Source of the DNA: Parenemella sanctibonifatiensis
GTDB taxonomy: Bacteria; Actinomycetota; Actinomycetes; Propionibacteriales; Propionibacteriaceae
Direction of reading: 5' to 3'
Length of the DNA stretch: 64,000 bases
Assembly: GCF_002250565.1 (NCBI RefSeq)
Contig: NZ_NMVJ01000006.1
Coordinates: 186,001 to 250,000, forward strand
This document shows positions 53,076 through 61,836 of the stretch, piece after piece. Position numbers and translations under genes: made by a program. The stretch's first letter is position 1. Every line of letters starts with the position of its first letter. Below the pieces are notes generated by a model. It worked only from the letters and a program-made list of their open reading frames with translations. It ran no database searches and was not told the origin of the DNA.

Positions 53076-54065
53076 ATGAAGAAGCTCATCAATGATCCGG
53101 ACAATGTGGTCGCTGACGCCCTCAAGGGCATCGAGACAGCCCATGGTGACCGGATTCGGGTGGACCACGAGAATCGATTGATCGTCCGCAAGGACGCACC
53201 GCGCACCGGCAAGGTCGGCTTGGTGTCCGGCGGCGGTTCGGGACACGAACCGTTGCACGGCGGCTTCGTGGGACTGGGCATGTTGGATGCGGCCGCGTGC
53301 GGCGAGGTCTTCACCTCTCCGGTGCCCGACCAGGTGCTGGCTGCCACCGAGGCCGTCGACGCCGGTGCTGGCGTGCTGCACATCGTCAAGAACTACACCG
53401 GCGACGTGATGAACTTCGAGATGGCAGCCGAACTGGCGACCGCCGAGGTGCGTTCAGTGGTGGTCGCCGATGACGTGGCCGTTCAGGATTCGCTCTTCAC
53501 CGCCGGCCGCCGAGGGGTCGGTCTGACGGTGTTGCTGGAGAAGATCCTCGGTGCTGCAGCCGAGGCAGGTGCGGGTCTGGACGACCTGGTCGCGCTCGCG
53601 GAACGGGTCAACGGGGCGGGGCGCTCGATGGGCATGGCGCTGACCCCCTGCACGGTCCCGGCCGCAGGTAAGCCGACATTTGAGTTGGGTCCCGATGAGA
53701 TCGAGATCGGCATCGGCATTCACGGGGAACCCGGTCGGGAACGCCGGCCGCTGGCCACGGCCGACGAGGTCGCCGAGATGCTGGTGGAGCCGATCCTCGC
53801 TGACCTGGACTTCAGCGGGGCCCCGGTGATCGCGTTCGTGAACTCGATGGGCGCCACTCCGCTGCTGGAGCTCTACACCGTGTACGCCAAGGTCGCCGAG
53901 ATTCTCGCTTCCAAGGGCGTCACCATTGCCCGAAACTTGGTGGGGCCCTACATCACGTCATTGGAGATGGCAGGCTGTTCGGTGACCTTGCTCAAGGCTG
54001 ATGAGGAGATGCTGAAGATGTGGGACGCGCCCGTGAACACCCCCGGCCTGAGGTGGGGTGTCTGA
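53076..54065 (+). CDS. dhaK: Dihydroxyacetone kinase, substrate-binding subunit DhaK
   Basis: Binds dihydroxyacetone covalently for phosphorylation by DhaL, 329 residues. The hemiaminal histidine is His216 in GIGIHGEPG; supporting residues are His57 ([10 protein letters not shown]) and Asp110 ([13 protein letters not shown]). The length matches the PEP-dependent bacterial DhaK, not the ATP-dependent fused enzyme. GGGGAGGATGGAAG lies just before the ATG. It is coupled to dhaL by a one-base overlap. Confidence 0.95.
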   Translation: MKKLINDPDNVVADALKGIETAHGDRIRVDHENRLIVRKDAPRTGKVGLVSGGGSGHEPLHGGFVGLGMLDAAACGEVFTSPVPDQVLAATEAVDAGAGVLHIVKNYTGDVMNFEMAAELATAEVRSVVVADDVAVQDSLFTAGRRGVGLTVLLEKILGAAAEAGAGLDDLVALAERVNGAGRSMGMALTPCTVPAAGKPTFELGPDEIEIGIGIHGEPGRERRPLATADEVAEMLVEPILADLDFSGAPVIAFVNSMGATPLLELYTVYAKVAEILASKGVTIARNLVGPYITSLEMAGCSVTLLKADEEMLKMWDAPVNTPGLRWGV

Positions 54066-54688
54066 TGCTCAACCAGGACACCGCCAAGGCGTGGATCCGG
54101 CGCGCCGCAGAGATCATCACCGAGAATGCCGGCGTACTCACCGAGCTGGACTCGGCCGTCGGCGACGCCGACCACGGGTCCAACCTCAAGCGCGGCATGA
54201 CTGCCGCGGTCGAGCAGCTCGACCAGGACTTCGCCTCCCTGGAGGCACTGCTGAAGAAGCTCGGCATGACGCTGGTGAGCACCGTCGGTGGCGCCTCCGG
54301 ACCGCTGTACGGCACCTTGTTCATCCGAATGGCCAGCGCCGTGGTCGGCCATGATGAGGTCGGTGGCGAGCAACTCGCCGATTCCTTCGAGGCGGGCGTC
54401 GGTGGGCTGCGGCAGCGCGGGCACGCCGAGCCGGGCGAGAAGACCATGATCGATGTGTGGGTGCCGGCGCTCGCGGCGTACCGGGCATCCTGGCAGGCCG
54501 ACGGTGACCAGGCTGCCGCACTCAAGGCGATGGCGGAGGCGGCCGATGCCGGCCGTGATTCGACCAAGGATCTGGTCGCCACCAAGGGCCGGGCCAGCTA
54601 TCTGGGGGAACGCAGCCGCGGTCACGTCGACCCCGGCGCTGCCTCCAGCGCAATGCTGATCCGCGCCGCCGCTGAGATGCTGGGCTGA
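54065..54688 (+). CDS. dhaL: Dihydroxyacetone kinase, ADP-binding subunit DhaL
   Basis: Carries a permanently bound ADP that is rephosphorylated by DhaM and passes phosphate to dihydroxyacetone, 207 residues. The magnesium-ADP aspartates are Asp29, Asp34 and Asp36 (LDSAVGDADHGSNLKRG); VGGASGPLYGT and the late GRASYLGERSRGHVDPGAAS complete the family pattern. It lies between dhaK and dhaM with minimal spacing. Confidence 0.95.
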   Translation: MLNQDTAKAWIRRAAEIITENAGVLTELDSAVGDADHGSNLKRGMTAAVEQLDQDFASLEALLKKLGMTLVSTVGGASGPLYGTLFIRMASAVVGHDEVGGEQLADSFEAGVGGLRQRGHAEPGEKTMIDVWVPALAAYRASWQADGDQAAALKAMAEAADAGRDSTKDLVATKGRASYLGERSRGHVDPGAASSAMLIRAAAEMLG

Positions 54689-54693
54689 GCCCC

Positions 54694-57054
54694 GTGGTCG
54701 GCATCGTCGTCGTCTCCCACAGCCGCGCCCTCGCCGAGGCAGCGCTGCAGCTGGCGCTGCAAATGGCAGGGGATCAACCGCCCCCGGTCCGGCTGGCGGC
54801 AGGCGCTGCCGACGGCGAACTTGGGACCGACGCGACAGCGGTGTCGGCGGCACTGGAGGAGCTGGGCGACCAGGAAGGCGTCGTGGTGCTGGCCGATCTG
54901 GGCAGCGCGCTGCTGAGCGCTGAGATGGCGCTGGAGTTCATCGACGCTGAGCTCGCCCAGCGCACCACCATCTCGGGTGCGCCGCTGGTGGAGGGCCTGG
55001 TCACTGCGGTGGTCGCGGCGGGCTCCGGTGCGAGCGCTGCTGACGTCGTCGCCGAGCTCGATCAGGTCGCCGCAGGCAAGGCCGCTCAGGTGCAGCCGAG
55101 TGCTGCCGGTGCAGCCGACGGCGAACCGCTGCACTCCGCCGGCCAGCCAGCGGCTGATGCCGTGGTGGCCGAGTTGGAGGTCACCCCGGCGCACGGCCTG
55201 CACGCCCGACCCGCCGCGGCCTGGGTACGTCTGGTGCGGGAGCACGACGCCCAGGTGCAGGTCGAGAACCTCACCGCTGGCACCGGACCGGTACGCGGCG
55301 ATTCCCTCACCTCGATCGCGATGCTGGGTGCCCGCCGCGGCCACCAGCTGCGGATCACCGCCACCGGACCGCAGGCCGAGGACCTGGTCGCCGCGCTGAC
55401 GGCCTTCGCCCGCGCGGGCTTCGGTGACGAGCCCGAGGCGACGGCGACCGAGCCGGAGCCGACTGGGTGGATGCTGCAGGTGCCGGGGTCGGGACTGGAC
55501 ATTGCCATGGGCCCGGCCTTGGTGCGCGGTGGCGAGGTCGACCTGAGCGGATACGAGCCCAGCGCTGACGAACACCAGCGCCTCAGCGACGCGATCGCTG
55601 CGGTGACCGGAGAACTGCAGGAGTTGATCCTGGCCAGCCATGGCGAGACCGCGATGATCCTCACCGCGCAGCTCGAGTTGTTGGACGACCCGGCGCTGCG
55701 GGAGGGGGCCGACGAGGCGATCGCCGCAGGGGAGAACGCTGCCCAGGCCTGGGCCGACGGGTTGCTGCGGATCGCCGAACGTTATGCCGCGCTGCCCGAC
55801 AGCTATCAGGCTGCGCGCGATCAGGACGTGCTGAGCGTCCGCGATCAGGTGCTGCAGGCACTGCTGGGCGCAGCCGAGGACACCGGCGCCCCCATGGAAC
55901 ACATCTTGGTCGTCGACCAGCTTGATGCGATCTCGGCTGCCGGTCTGGACGGATCGATCACGGCCGGCGTCATCACCCGCCGGGGCGGGGCGACGGGGCA
56001 CGGCGTGATCGTGGCGAGGTCGCGTGGCATCCCGGTCTTCACCGACGCCGAGGCCGACCATGGGGCGACGCTGAGGGCGATGCGCTCGGGGATGAGGGTG
56101 GCCTTCGACCTGCGTGGTCGGCAGATGGTCGCCGATCTCGATGAAGGGCAGCGGCGGGCGTACACCCAGGAGATCGGTGCGCGGGCCAAGGCGCTGGCGG
56201 TCGCCGAGGCGGAGGCGGGGGAGCCCGCCCGCACCCAGGACGGCACAACGGTGCTCGTCATGGGCAATGTCGGCAGCCGCGGCGACGCCGAACAGGTCGG
56301 CAGCAGGGGAGCGGACGGTTCCGGCCTGGTCCGCACCGAGTTGGTTTTCGGCCATCGCCAAACCGCGCCCAGCGTGGCCGGACAGATCACCGAGCTGTCG
56401 GCGATCGCGGTAGCCGTCGGGGGTCCGGTGACGGTGCGGACCTGGGATGTCGGCGCCGACAAGCCGTTGGCCTATCACCACCAGGACCCGGAGCAGAATC
56501 CCTTCCTGGGTGTACGCGGGTTGCGGTCCTTCCGCAACAACCCCGGTTTGCTCGACGACCAGCTTGAGGCGATCTGCCGGGTGGCAGCAGACCACCCGAT
56601 CGATGTCATGTTTCCGATGATCACCACCCGGGCCGAGGTCGACTGGGCGCTGGAGCGGCTCGCCGCCGCTGCGGAGCGCGCCGGACACCGGCCCCGCGGG
56701 GTCGGCATCATGATCGAGGTGCCGGCCGCGGCGCTGAAGATTGCCGACCTGAGCGCCGGGTTGGACTTCGTCTCCATCGGCACCAACGACCTGACCCAGT
56801 ACGCCTGTGCTGCCGAACGTGGCAACGCCGGCGTCGCGGACCTCGGCGACGTCCGGGATCCCGGCGTGCTGCGACTCATTGAGATGGTGTGTGCCGAGGT
56901 CAGCGAGGGCTGCCTGGTCGCGGTCTGCGGCGATGCCGCCAGCCAACCGGACCTCGCCGAGCAACTGGTGAGGTTCGGCGTACGCGAACTGTCGGCGACG
57001 GCTCCGGCCGTGCCGCTGATCAAGCAGATCATCCGCGGGCTCGACCTGTCCTGA
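54694..57054 (+). CDS. dhaM: PEP-dependent phosphotransfer protein DhaM (EIIA-HPr-Enzyme I fusion)
   Basis: Multiphosphoryl relay of 786 residues. Residues 1-130: EIIA-Dha domain with His9 (VVVSHSRALAEA). Residues about 155-240: HPr domain with His170 (AHGLHARPAAAWV). Residues about 255-786: Enzyme I, with His436 (GGATGHGVIVARSRGIPV), the PEP-binding arginine regions (LVRTELVF, NPFLGVRGLRSF), IMIEVPAAAL, SIGTNDLTQYACAAERGN and Cys745 (VAVCGDAAS). E. coli DhaM stops part-way through Enzyme I, so this version is more complete and may take phosphate from PEP by itself. The start is a GTG five bases after dhaL. Confidence 0.92.
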   Translation: MVGIVVVSHSRALAEAALQLALQMAGDQPPPVRLAAGAADGELGTDATAVSAALEELGDQEGVVVLADLGSALLSAEMALEFIDAELAQRTTISGAPLVEGLVTAVVAAGSGASAADVVAELDQVAAGKAAQVQPSAAGAADGEPLHSAGQPAADAVVAELEVTPAHGLHARPAAAWVRLVREHDAQVQVENLTAGTGPVRGDSLTSIAMLGARRGHQLRITATGPQAEDLVAALTAFARAGFGDEPEATATEPEPTGWMLQVPGSGLDIAMGPALVRGGEVDLSGYEPSADEHQRLSDAIAAVTGELQELILASHGETAMILTAQLELLDDPALREGADEAIAAGENAAQAWADGLLRIAERYAALPDSYQAARDQDVLSVRDQVLQALLGAAEDTGAPMEHILVVDQLDAISAAGLDGSITAGVITRRGGATGHGVIVARSRGIPVFTDAEADHGATLRAMRSGMRVAFDLRGRQMVADLDEGQRRAYTQEIGARAKALAVAEAEAGEPARTQDGTTVLVMGNVGSRGDAEQVGSRGADGSGLVRTELVFGHRQTAPSVAGQITELSAIAVAVGGPVTVRTWDVGADKPLAYHHQDPEQNPFLGVRGLRSFRNNPGLLDDQLEAICRVAADHPIDVMFPMITTRAEVDWALERLAAAAERAGHRPRGVGIMIEVPAAALKIADLSAGLDFVSIGTNDLTQYACAAERGNAGVADLGDVRDPGVLRLIEMVCAEVSEGCLVAVCGDAASQPDLAEQLVRFGVRELSATAPAVPLIKQIIRGLDLS

Positions 57055-57137
57055 GCTGTCGGCGCAGGTGGCCTTCTCCGCGTACTAGGGTGAGCGCAGC
57101 CGCGGGCCTCCCGTGGCATGACACGAGAGGGGACCTG

Positions 57138-57620
57138 GTGACCGAGGAACTAGTGCGGATCGGTGATGTCGAGCGGGATCGCGCCGCCGGGAAGTTGCGG
57201 GACCATCTGGTCGCCGGTCGACTGACCGCCGAGGAGTTCAACAGCCGACTCGACCAGGCCATGCAGTCACGCACCAATGATGATCTGAGTGGGCTGTTCA
57301 CCGACCTGCCGGGCGGCGCTGAAGTCGTGCTCGCCAGCGAGACCTCACCTGCCCCGGTCGAGCCGGTCGAACCGGAGCCCACCACGACCACCGCGGTCGC
57401 CGAACGGGATCCCGACGAGGATCCGCGGCTGTGGACCGGGGCACCGTTCGTGCTCGCGGGCGCCGGGGCGCTGCTGTTGGCGGTCCTGGTCGTGCTCGTG
57501 GTCCTCGACGGGCCGGGCGCTGGCGCGATCATCCTGCCCATCGCGGCCCTGATCTGTTTCGTGATGGCCGGTGTCACGCACCACGAGGTCGGCAAGAGGC
57601 GCCGCCAGCGCGGGGTCTGA
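57138..57620 (+). CDS. DUF1707 membrane protein
   Basis: Protein of 160 residues. The N-terminal 55 residues are a DUF1707 domain (RIGDVERDRAAGKLRDHLVAGRLTAEEFNSRLDQAMQSRT, LFTDLPGG), a small SHOCT-like helical unit common in actinobacterial membrane proteins. An acidic/Pro linker leads to two hydrophobic helices (PFVLAGAGALLLAVLVVLVV and AIILPIAALICFVMAGV) and a basic tail. GGGGACCTG precedes the GTG. Function unknown. Confidence 0.8.
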   Translation: MTEELVRIGDVERDRAAGKLRDHLVAGRLTAEEFNSRLDQAMQSRTNDDLSGLFTDLPGGAEVVLASETSPAPVEPVEPEPTTTTAVAERDPDEDPRLWTGAPFVLAGAGALLLAVLVVLVVLDGPGAGAIILPIAALICFVMAGVTHHEVGKRRRQRGV

Positions 57621-57641
57621 GCGTCGATCCCGCCCCGCGCC

Positions 57642-58433
57642 TCAGGCCAGCGGCCGACCCGCCTCGGTCGGCACCGGATCGGAGCCGTCGATCGCCGCGA
57701 CAGCGATGCGCAACCGTTCGGCGATGGCGGGCTGGAGATGCCCGCTGGCCTCCTCCACGTCGGTCCAGTGCAGGTCAGTGATCTCGCTCTGCTGCAACCG
57801 GATCGATTCGACCTGGGCCGGGGTCAGGACGCCCCCGTCGAAGATGAACTCGATGGCATCCGACCAGCCCTGGTAGGGCGGCAGCCAGTCCACGACCAGG
57901 ACGCGGCTCAGCGGCACCTCGATGCCGAGCTCCTCGGCCACCTCGCGTTCGGCCGCCGTACGCGGTGACTCGCCCCGTTCGGCGACGCCGCCGGGCAGCT
58001 CCCAATCGTTCTTGTAGTTGGTGCTCAGATAGAGCAGCCGGCCGGACTCGTCGCGCAGCAGCGCGTGCGCGATCAACCGCTTGGTCGGCAGCACCGAATC
58101 CATCACCGAGGTGAAGCCCCGCTCGCCATAGACGATGTCCTCGGCCAGCCGGGCGTACAGGGCGACATCGACCTCCTCGCCGTCGATGCGCACGTAGCGC
58201 CGTTTGATGCCCTCGAGCCGGAAGCCGGCCGCGTGGACGGCGCGACGTCCGATCCGGTCATCGGTGCGCAGGTTGATCTCCAACCGGCGCAGTCCATGGG
58301 CCATCAACGCGTCATCAGCAGCCAGCGAGACCCCGCGGCGCAGCGTGTCGGCATCCGGTGGGTCGTCCCACTGCATCTCGCCGACGCCGTCGGCACCGAC
58401 CTTGACGTTGACCTTGAATTCGGCCTGGGCCAT
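57642..58433 (-). CDS. NUDIX hydrolase with N-terminal acetyltransferase-like region
   Basis: Protein of 263 residues. Residues about 110-250 hold a NUDIX domain with the complete box GGVAERGESPRTAAEREVAEELGI, which binds magnesium for hydrolysis of a nucleoside diphosphate linked to another group. The first 105 residues contain RLEINLRTDDRIGRRAVHAA, GFRLEGIKRRYV and DVALYARLAEDI, which look like the acetyl-CoA-side half of a GNAT fold rather than a complete enzyme. The substrate is unknown. It lies six bases downstream of the maltokinase-GlgB gene and is probably cotranscribed. Confidence 0.78.
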   Translation of the reverse strand: MAQAEFKVNVKVGADGVGEMQWDDPPDADTLRRGVSLAADDALMAHGLRRLEINLRTDDRIGRRAVHAAGFRLEGIKRRYVRIDGEEVDVALYARLAEDIVYGERGFTSVMDSVLPTKRLIAHALLRDESGRLLYLSTNYKNDWELPGGVAERGESPRTAAEREVAEELGIEVPLSRVLVVDWLPPYQGWSDAIEFIFDGGVLTPAQVESIRLQQSEITDLHWTDVEEASGHLQPAIAERLRIAVAAIDGSDPVPTEAGRPLA

Positions 58434-58439
58434 CGAGGC

Positions 58440-61400
58440 TCAATCCTCCCGCAGCAGCCACACACAGCTCAGCGGCGGCAGGTCCACCGCAGCCGACTGG
58501 GCGGCGCCGTGCCAGGGCGTCTCCTCGGTGTGCGCGACATGGTTGAGGTGCTCGCCGGTGCCGGCGTAGCGGCGGTCGTCAGTGTTGATGATCTCGCGCC
58601 AGCGACCCGGCTCCGACAGTCCGAGTCGGTAACCCCGCCACGGCTCGGGGGAGAAATTGGTGATGCAGGCGACCCGCTGCCCGTCGGCCGAATGCCGCTC
58701 GTAGGCAAAGACGTTGTGGCCGGCGTCGTCCGCCTCGAGCCAACGGAAGCCGGCCGGTTCGTTGTCCAGCTGCCACATCGCCGGCAGACCCCGATAGGTG
58801 TCGTTGAGGTCCTTGGTGAGCAACTGCAGGCCGCGATGGTCGGGTTCGTTGCTGGTCCACCACTCCAGCCCGGAGATCTCGTTGAACTCGCTGGCCTGGC
58901 CGAACTCATTGCCCATGAAGGTGAGCTGCTTGCCCGGGTGGCTCCACATGTACGCCGAGAAGGCCCGCAGCGTCGCGAACTGACGCCACCGGTCCTCGGG
59001 CACCTTCGCCAGCATCGAGCCCTTGCCGTGGACGACCTCGTCGTGGGAGATCGGCAGGATGAAGTTCTCGCTGAAGGCGTACACCATCGCGAAGGTGAGC
59101 TCGTTGTGGTGGTACTGCCGATAGATCGGTGGCACCTGCAGATAGCTCAGCGAGTCGTTCATCCAGCCCATGTTCCACTTGAAGCCGAAGCCCAGACCGC
59201 CCTCGGAGACCGGTCGGGTGACCCCGGGCCAACTCGTCGACTCCTCGGCGATCATCATCACGCCGGGCACCCGCCGATACAGGTGCGAGTTGACGTAGCG
59301 CAGGAAGTCGATGGCTTCGAGGTTTTCGTTGCCGCCGTACTGGTTGGGCACCCATTGGCCGGGCTGACGGGAGTAGTCGAGGTAGAGCATCGAGGCGACG
59401 GCGTCGACGCGGAGCCCGTCGATGTGAAACTCGCTGACCCAGTAGAGCGCGTTGGAGACGAGGAAGGACTTCACCTCGTTGCGGCCGTAATTGAAGATGT
59501 AGGTGCCCCAGTCACGGTGCTCGCCCTGCCGCGGATCAGCGTGTTCATACAGCGCCGTGCCATCGAAGCGGCCCAGCGCCCACTCGTCCTTGGGGAAGTG
59601 GCCCGGCACCCAGTCCAGGATGACGCCGATGCCGGCGCGGTGCAGCCGGTCGACCAGATGACGGAACTCATCGGGCGTACCCAGGCGGGACTGGGGCGCG
59701 AAGTAGCCGGTGACCTGATAGCCCCACGAGGGAACGTAGGGGTGTTCGGCGACCGGCATGAACTCGACGTGGGTGTAGCCCTGCCAGGTGACGTACTCGG
59801 TGAGTTGGTCAGCCAGCTCCAGGTAGGTCAGACCAGGTCGCCAGGAGCCCAGGTGGACCTCGTAGATGCTCATCGGCTCGGCATGCGGTCGGGCTGCGGC
59901 CCGCTGCTCCAGCCACTCGTCGTCGCCCCAGTCGTAGGTCGACTCGTAGACGATTGATCCGGTGGCCGGCGCGGACTCGGCGAAGGCTGCCATCGGGTCG
60001 GCCTTGTCGCGCCATACGCCGTCGGTGCAGTGCACGGCGAACTTGTAGACCTCACCGCTGGCCACGCCGGGGGCGAACACGCCCCAGACGCCGGTGCCGG
60101 GGATCAGCTTCATGGGCGTACGCGAGCCGTCCCAGTCGTTGAAGTTGCCCTTCACGTGGACCTCGCGAGCATTGGGCGCCCAGACGGTGAAGCTGGTGCC
60201 CGCGACGCCGTCGACCGTCGTGACCCGGGCGCCGAGCCGACGCCACACCTCGGTGTCGCCACCGGTGTGGAAACCTTCCAGATCCCAGCCCGTGATCGGC
60301 GACGGCGTCCAGTGCTCGGAGGCGGCGGGCTGCGGATCGGCGCTGAGCTCCTCGACGACCAGGTCGCCCGAGTCGCTGCGCCCCTCGGCCGTGGCGGCCT
60401 CGTCGGTCGTGTGGGTGTCGGTCGCGATCAGCTCGGGTGCCGACTCGGCCTCGGCCGTCGCCGGCAGGTCAACTTGGCGGGCCACGCCGGCCAGCGGGAT
60501 GTGCAGCCAGTCCGGGCGATGAGCGGCCTCGTAGCCGACCTCGTAGATCGCCTTGTCCATTTCGTACGCCTGCAGCACCACGGCCTCGTCGCCGTCCAGC
60601 GGCTTGCCCCAGTAGCCGTCCAGGAAGGCAGCCCGGCAGGCCTGCTCCCAGCGGTCACCAGCAGCCTCGTCGGAGGCGGCGGTGCGGGCGTACGCGAAGG
60701 AGCGCAACATGCCGGCGACGTCACGCCACGGGGTGTCCAGGCGGAGCCGTTCGGCACGTGCTTTCATCGGTTCACCCTCGAAGTCGATGATCCGCCAGCC
60801 GCCGGGAGTGGCGAGCGTCTGGCCCAGATGGAAGTCACCGTGCACCCGCTGGCTGGGCAGTTCCTCGGCCTGCAGTGCGGTGAACAGCTCCACCAGGGCC
60901 GGTGCGTGAGGGCGCAGCTCGGGCACCACTGCGACAGTGTCGGCGAGCCGTTGCAGCATGCCCTGACCGATCTCGGCGGCGAGCAGCGTACCGGTGGGAA
61001 AGGCGCGACGCAGCCGACTGTGGACGTCGGCCAGGGCCACACCCAGGTCGTGGGCCTGCTCGGTGAAGTCGGCGTCCTCGGCAGCCGCCTGCGCTGCCAT
61101 CGCCCAGCCGTCGCTGGCCTCGGTCAGCAGCTCCAGCGCCACCGCGATGTCGGAGCGGCACAGCTCTTCGTGGCTGTTGTACCAAGCGGCCTCAGCGCTG
61201 GCGTAGAGCGTGGCGGTGGTGGGGCTGCGTCGACCCAGCGCGGCGTGCACCTCGACGTCGGGATTGCCGCCCAACTCGAGGCGGCGGAAGAACTTCACGA
61301 TGGCTCCGCCGACCAGCACCGAAGAGTTGGACTGTTCGCCGGCGAAGAGCCGGATGGGGTCGGATTCAGTCACCGGCAGCGGCTCCACGGCGTGCCACTG

Positions 61401-61769
61401 CCAGCCCTCGGTGTCGGTGTCGCCGATGCCGCCGGCCACGATCGCGGCCCGGATCCGGTCCAATCCCGCGGGCAGGGCGAGCGCGTCGACGATCGCCTCC
61501 TCGTCGGCGACCATGATCGGGTCGAGATCCTCAGGTACGTCGCTGGCCGGCAGGGCAGCCAACAGCAGCTGGTAGTACTCCAGTTCGTCGGTGTCGTCGT
61601 AGCTGATCTCGCAGATCACCGGGCGCACCGTCACGGCGTCGTTGGTCCCGTCGCCGTGATGGTGGCCGTCCGCGCCCAAGGCAGGCAGCAGGCTGAGGTC
61701 GGTGATGCGGAAGGGGCGGCCCTTGCCGGCAAACCAGCGGGCGGACTCGAGGTGACGCTTGAGTTCCAT
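58440..61769 (-). CDS. Maltokinase-glycogen branching enzyme fusion
   Basis: Single open frame of 1109 residues. Residues 1-430 are a maltokinase (Mak/Pep2): ARWFAGKGRPF near the start, FRRLELGGNPDVEVHAAL, the catalytic HGDFHLGQTL near 310, IIDFEGEPM near 328 and AYEMDKAIYEVGYEAAHRPD near 400-420. An acidic linker of about 60 residues follows. Residues about 495-1109 are GlgB: CBM48 (SFTVWAPNAREVHVKGNFND), the GH13 nucleophile Asp789 in DGLRVDAVASM, the acid in IAEESTSW near 842, and SHDEVVHGKGS. The N1 domain that usually begins actinobacterial GlgB is missing and the kinase takes its place. The product would be maltose-1-phosphate from one half and alpha-1,6 branches from the other. Confidence 0.93.
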   Translation of the reverse strand: MELKRHLESARWFAGKGRPFRITDLSLLPALGADGHHHGDGTNDAVTVRPVICEISYDDTDELEYYQLLLAALPASDVPEDLDPIMVADEEAIVDALALPAGLDRIRAAIVAGGIGDTDTEGWQWHAVEPLPVTESDPIRLFAGEQSNSSVLVGGAIVKFFRRLELGGNPDVEVHAALGRRSPTTATLYASAEAAWYNSHEELCRSDIAVALELLTEASDGWAMAAQAAAEDADFTEQAHDLGVALADVHSRLRRAFPTGTLLAAEIGQGMLQRLADTVAVVPELRPHAPALVELFTALQAEELPSQRVHGDFHLGQTLATPGGWRIIDFEGEPMKARAERLRLDTPWRDVAGMLRSFAYARTAASDEAAGDRWEQACRAAFLDGYWGKPLDGDEAVVLQAYEMDKAIYEVGYEAAHRPDWLHIPLAGVARQVDLPATAEAESAPELIATDTHTTDEAATAEGRSDSGDLVVEELSADPQPAASEHWTPSPITGWDLEGFHTGGDTEVWRRLGARVTTVDGVAGTSFTVWAPNAREVHVKGNFNDWDGSRTPMKLIPGTGVWGVFAPGVASGEVYKFAVHCTDGVWRDKADPMAAFAESAPATGSIVYESTYDWGDDEWLEQRAAARPHAEPMSIYEVHLGSWRPGLTYLELADQLTEYVTWQGYTHVEFMPVAEHPYVPSWGYQVTGYFAPQSRLGTPDEFRHLVDRLHRAGIGVILDWVPGHFPKDEWALGRFDGTALYEHADPRQGEHRDWGTYIFNYGRNEVKSFLVSNALYWVSEFHIDGLRVDAVASMLYLDYSRQPGQWVPNQYGGNENLEAIDFLRYVNSHLYRRVPGVMMIAEESTSWPGVTRPVSEGGLGFGFKWNMGWMNDSLSYLQVPPIYRQYHHNELTFAMVYAFSENFILPISHDEVVHGKGSMLAKVPEDRWRQFATLRAFSAYMWSHPGKQLTFMGNEFGQASEFNEISGLEWWTSNEPDHRGLQLLTKDLNDTYRGLPAMWQLDNEPAGFRWLEADDAGHNVFAYERHSADGQRVACITNFSPEPWRGYRLGLSEPGRWREIINTDDRRYAGTGEHLNHVAHTEETPWHGAAQSAAVDLPPLSCVWLLRED

Positions 61770-61836
61770 GGTGACCTCCGGGTGTGGTGATGGGCTGGCG
61801 CTGTGGGTGATGGGGACTGTGGGGTGAGGCCCGTGC

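Noticed and set aside
54622-56964. 780-codon minus-strand frame opposite dhaM
   Set aside because: It mirrors the dhaM reading frame, with His/Gln/Asp-rich composition and no recognisable motif.
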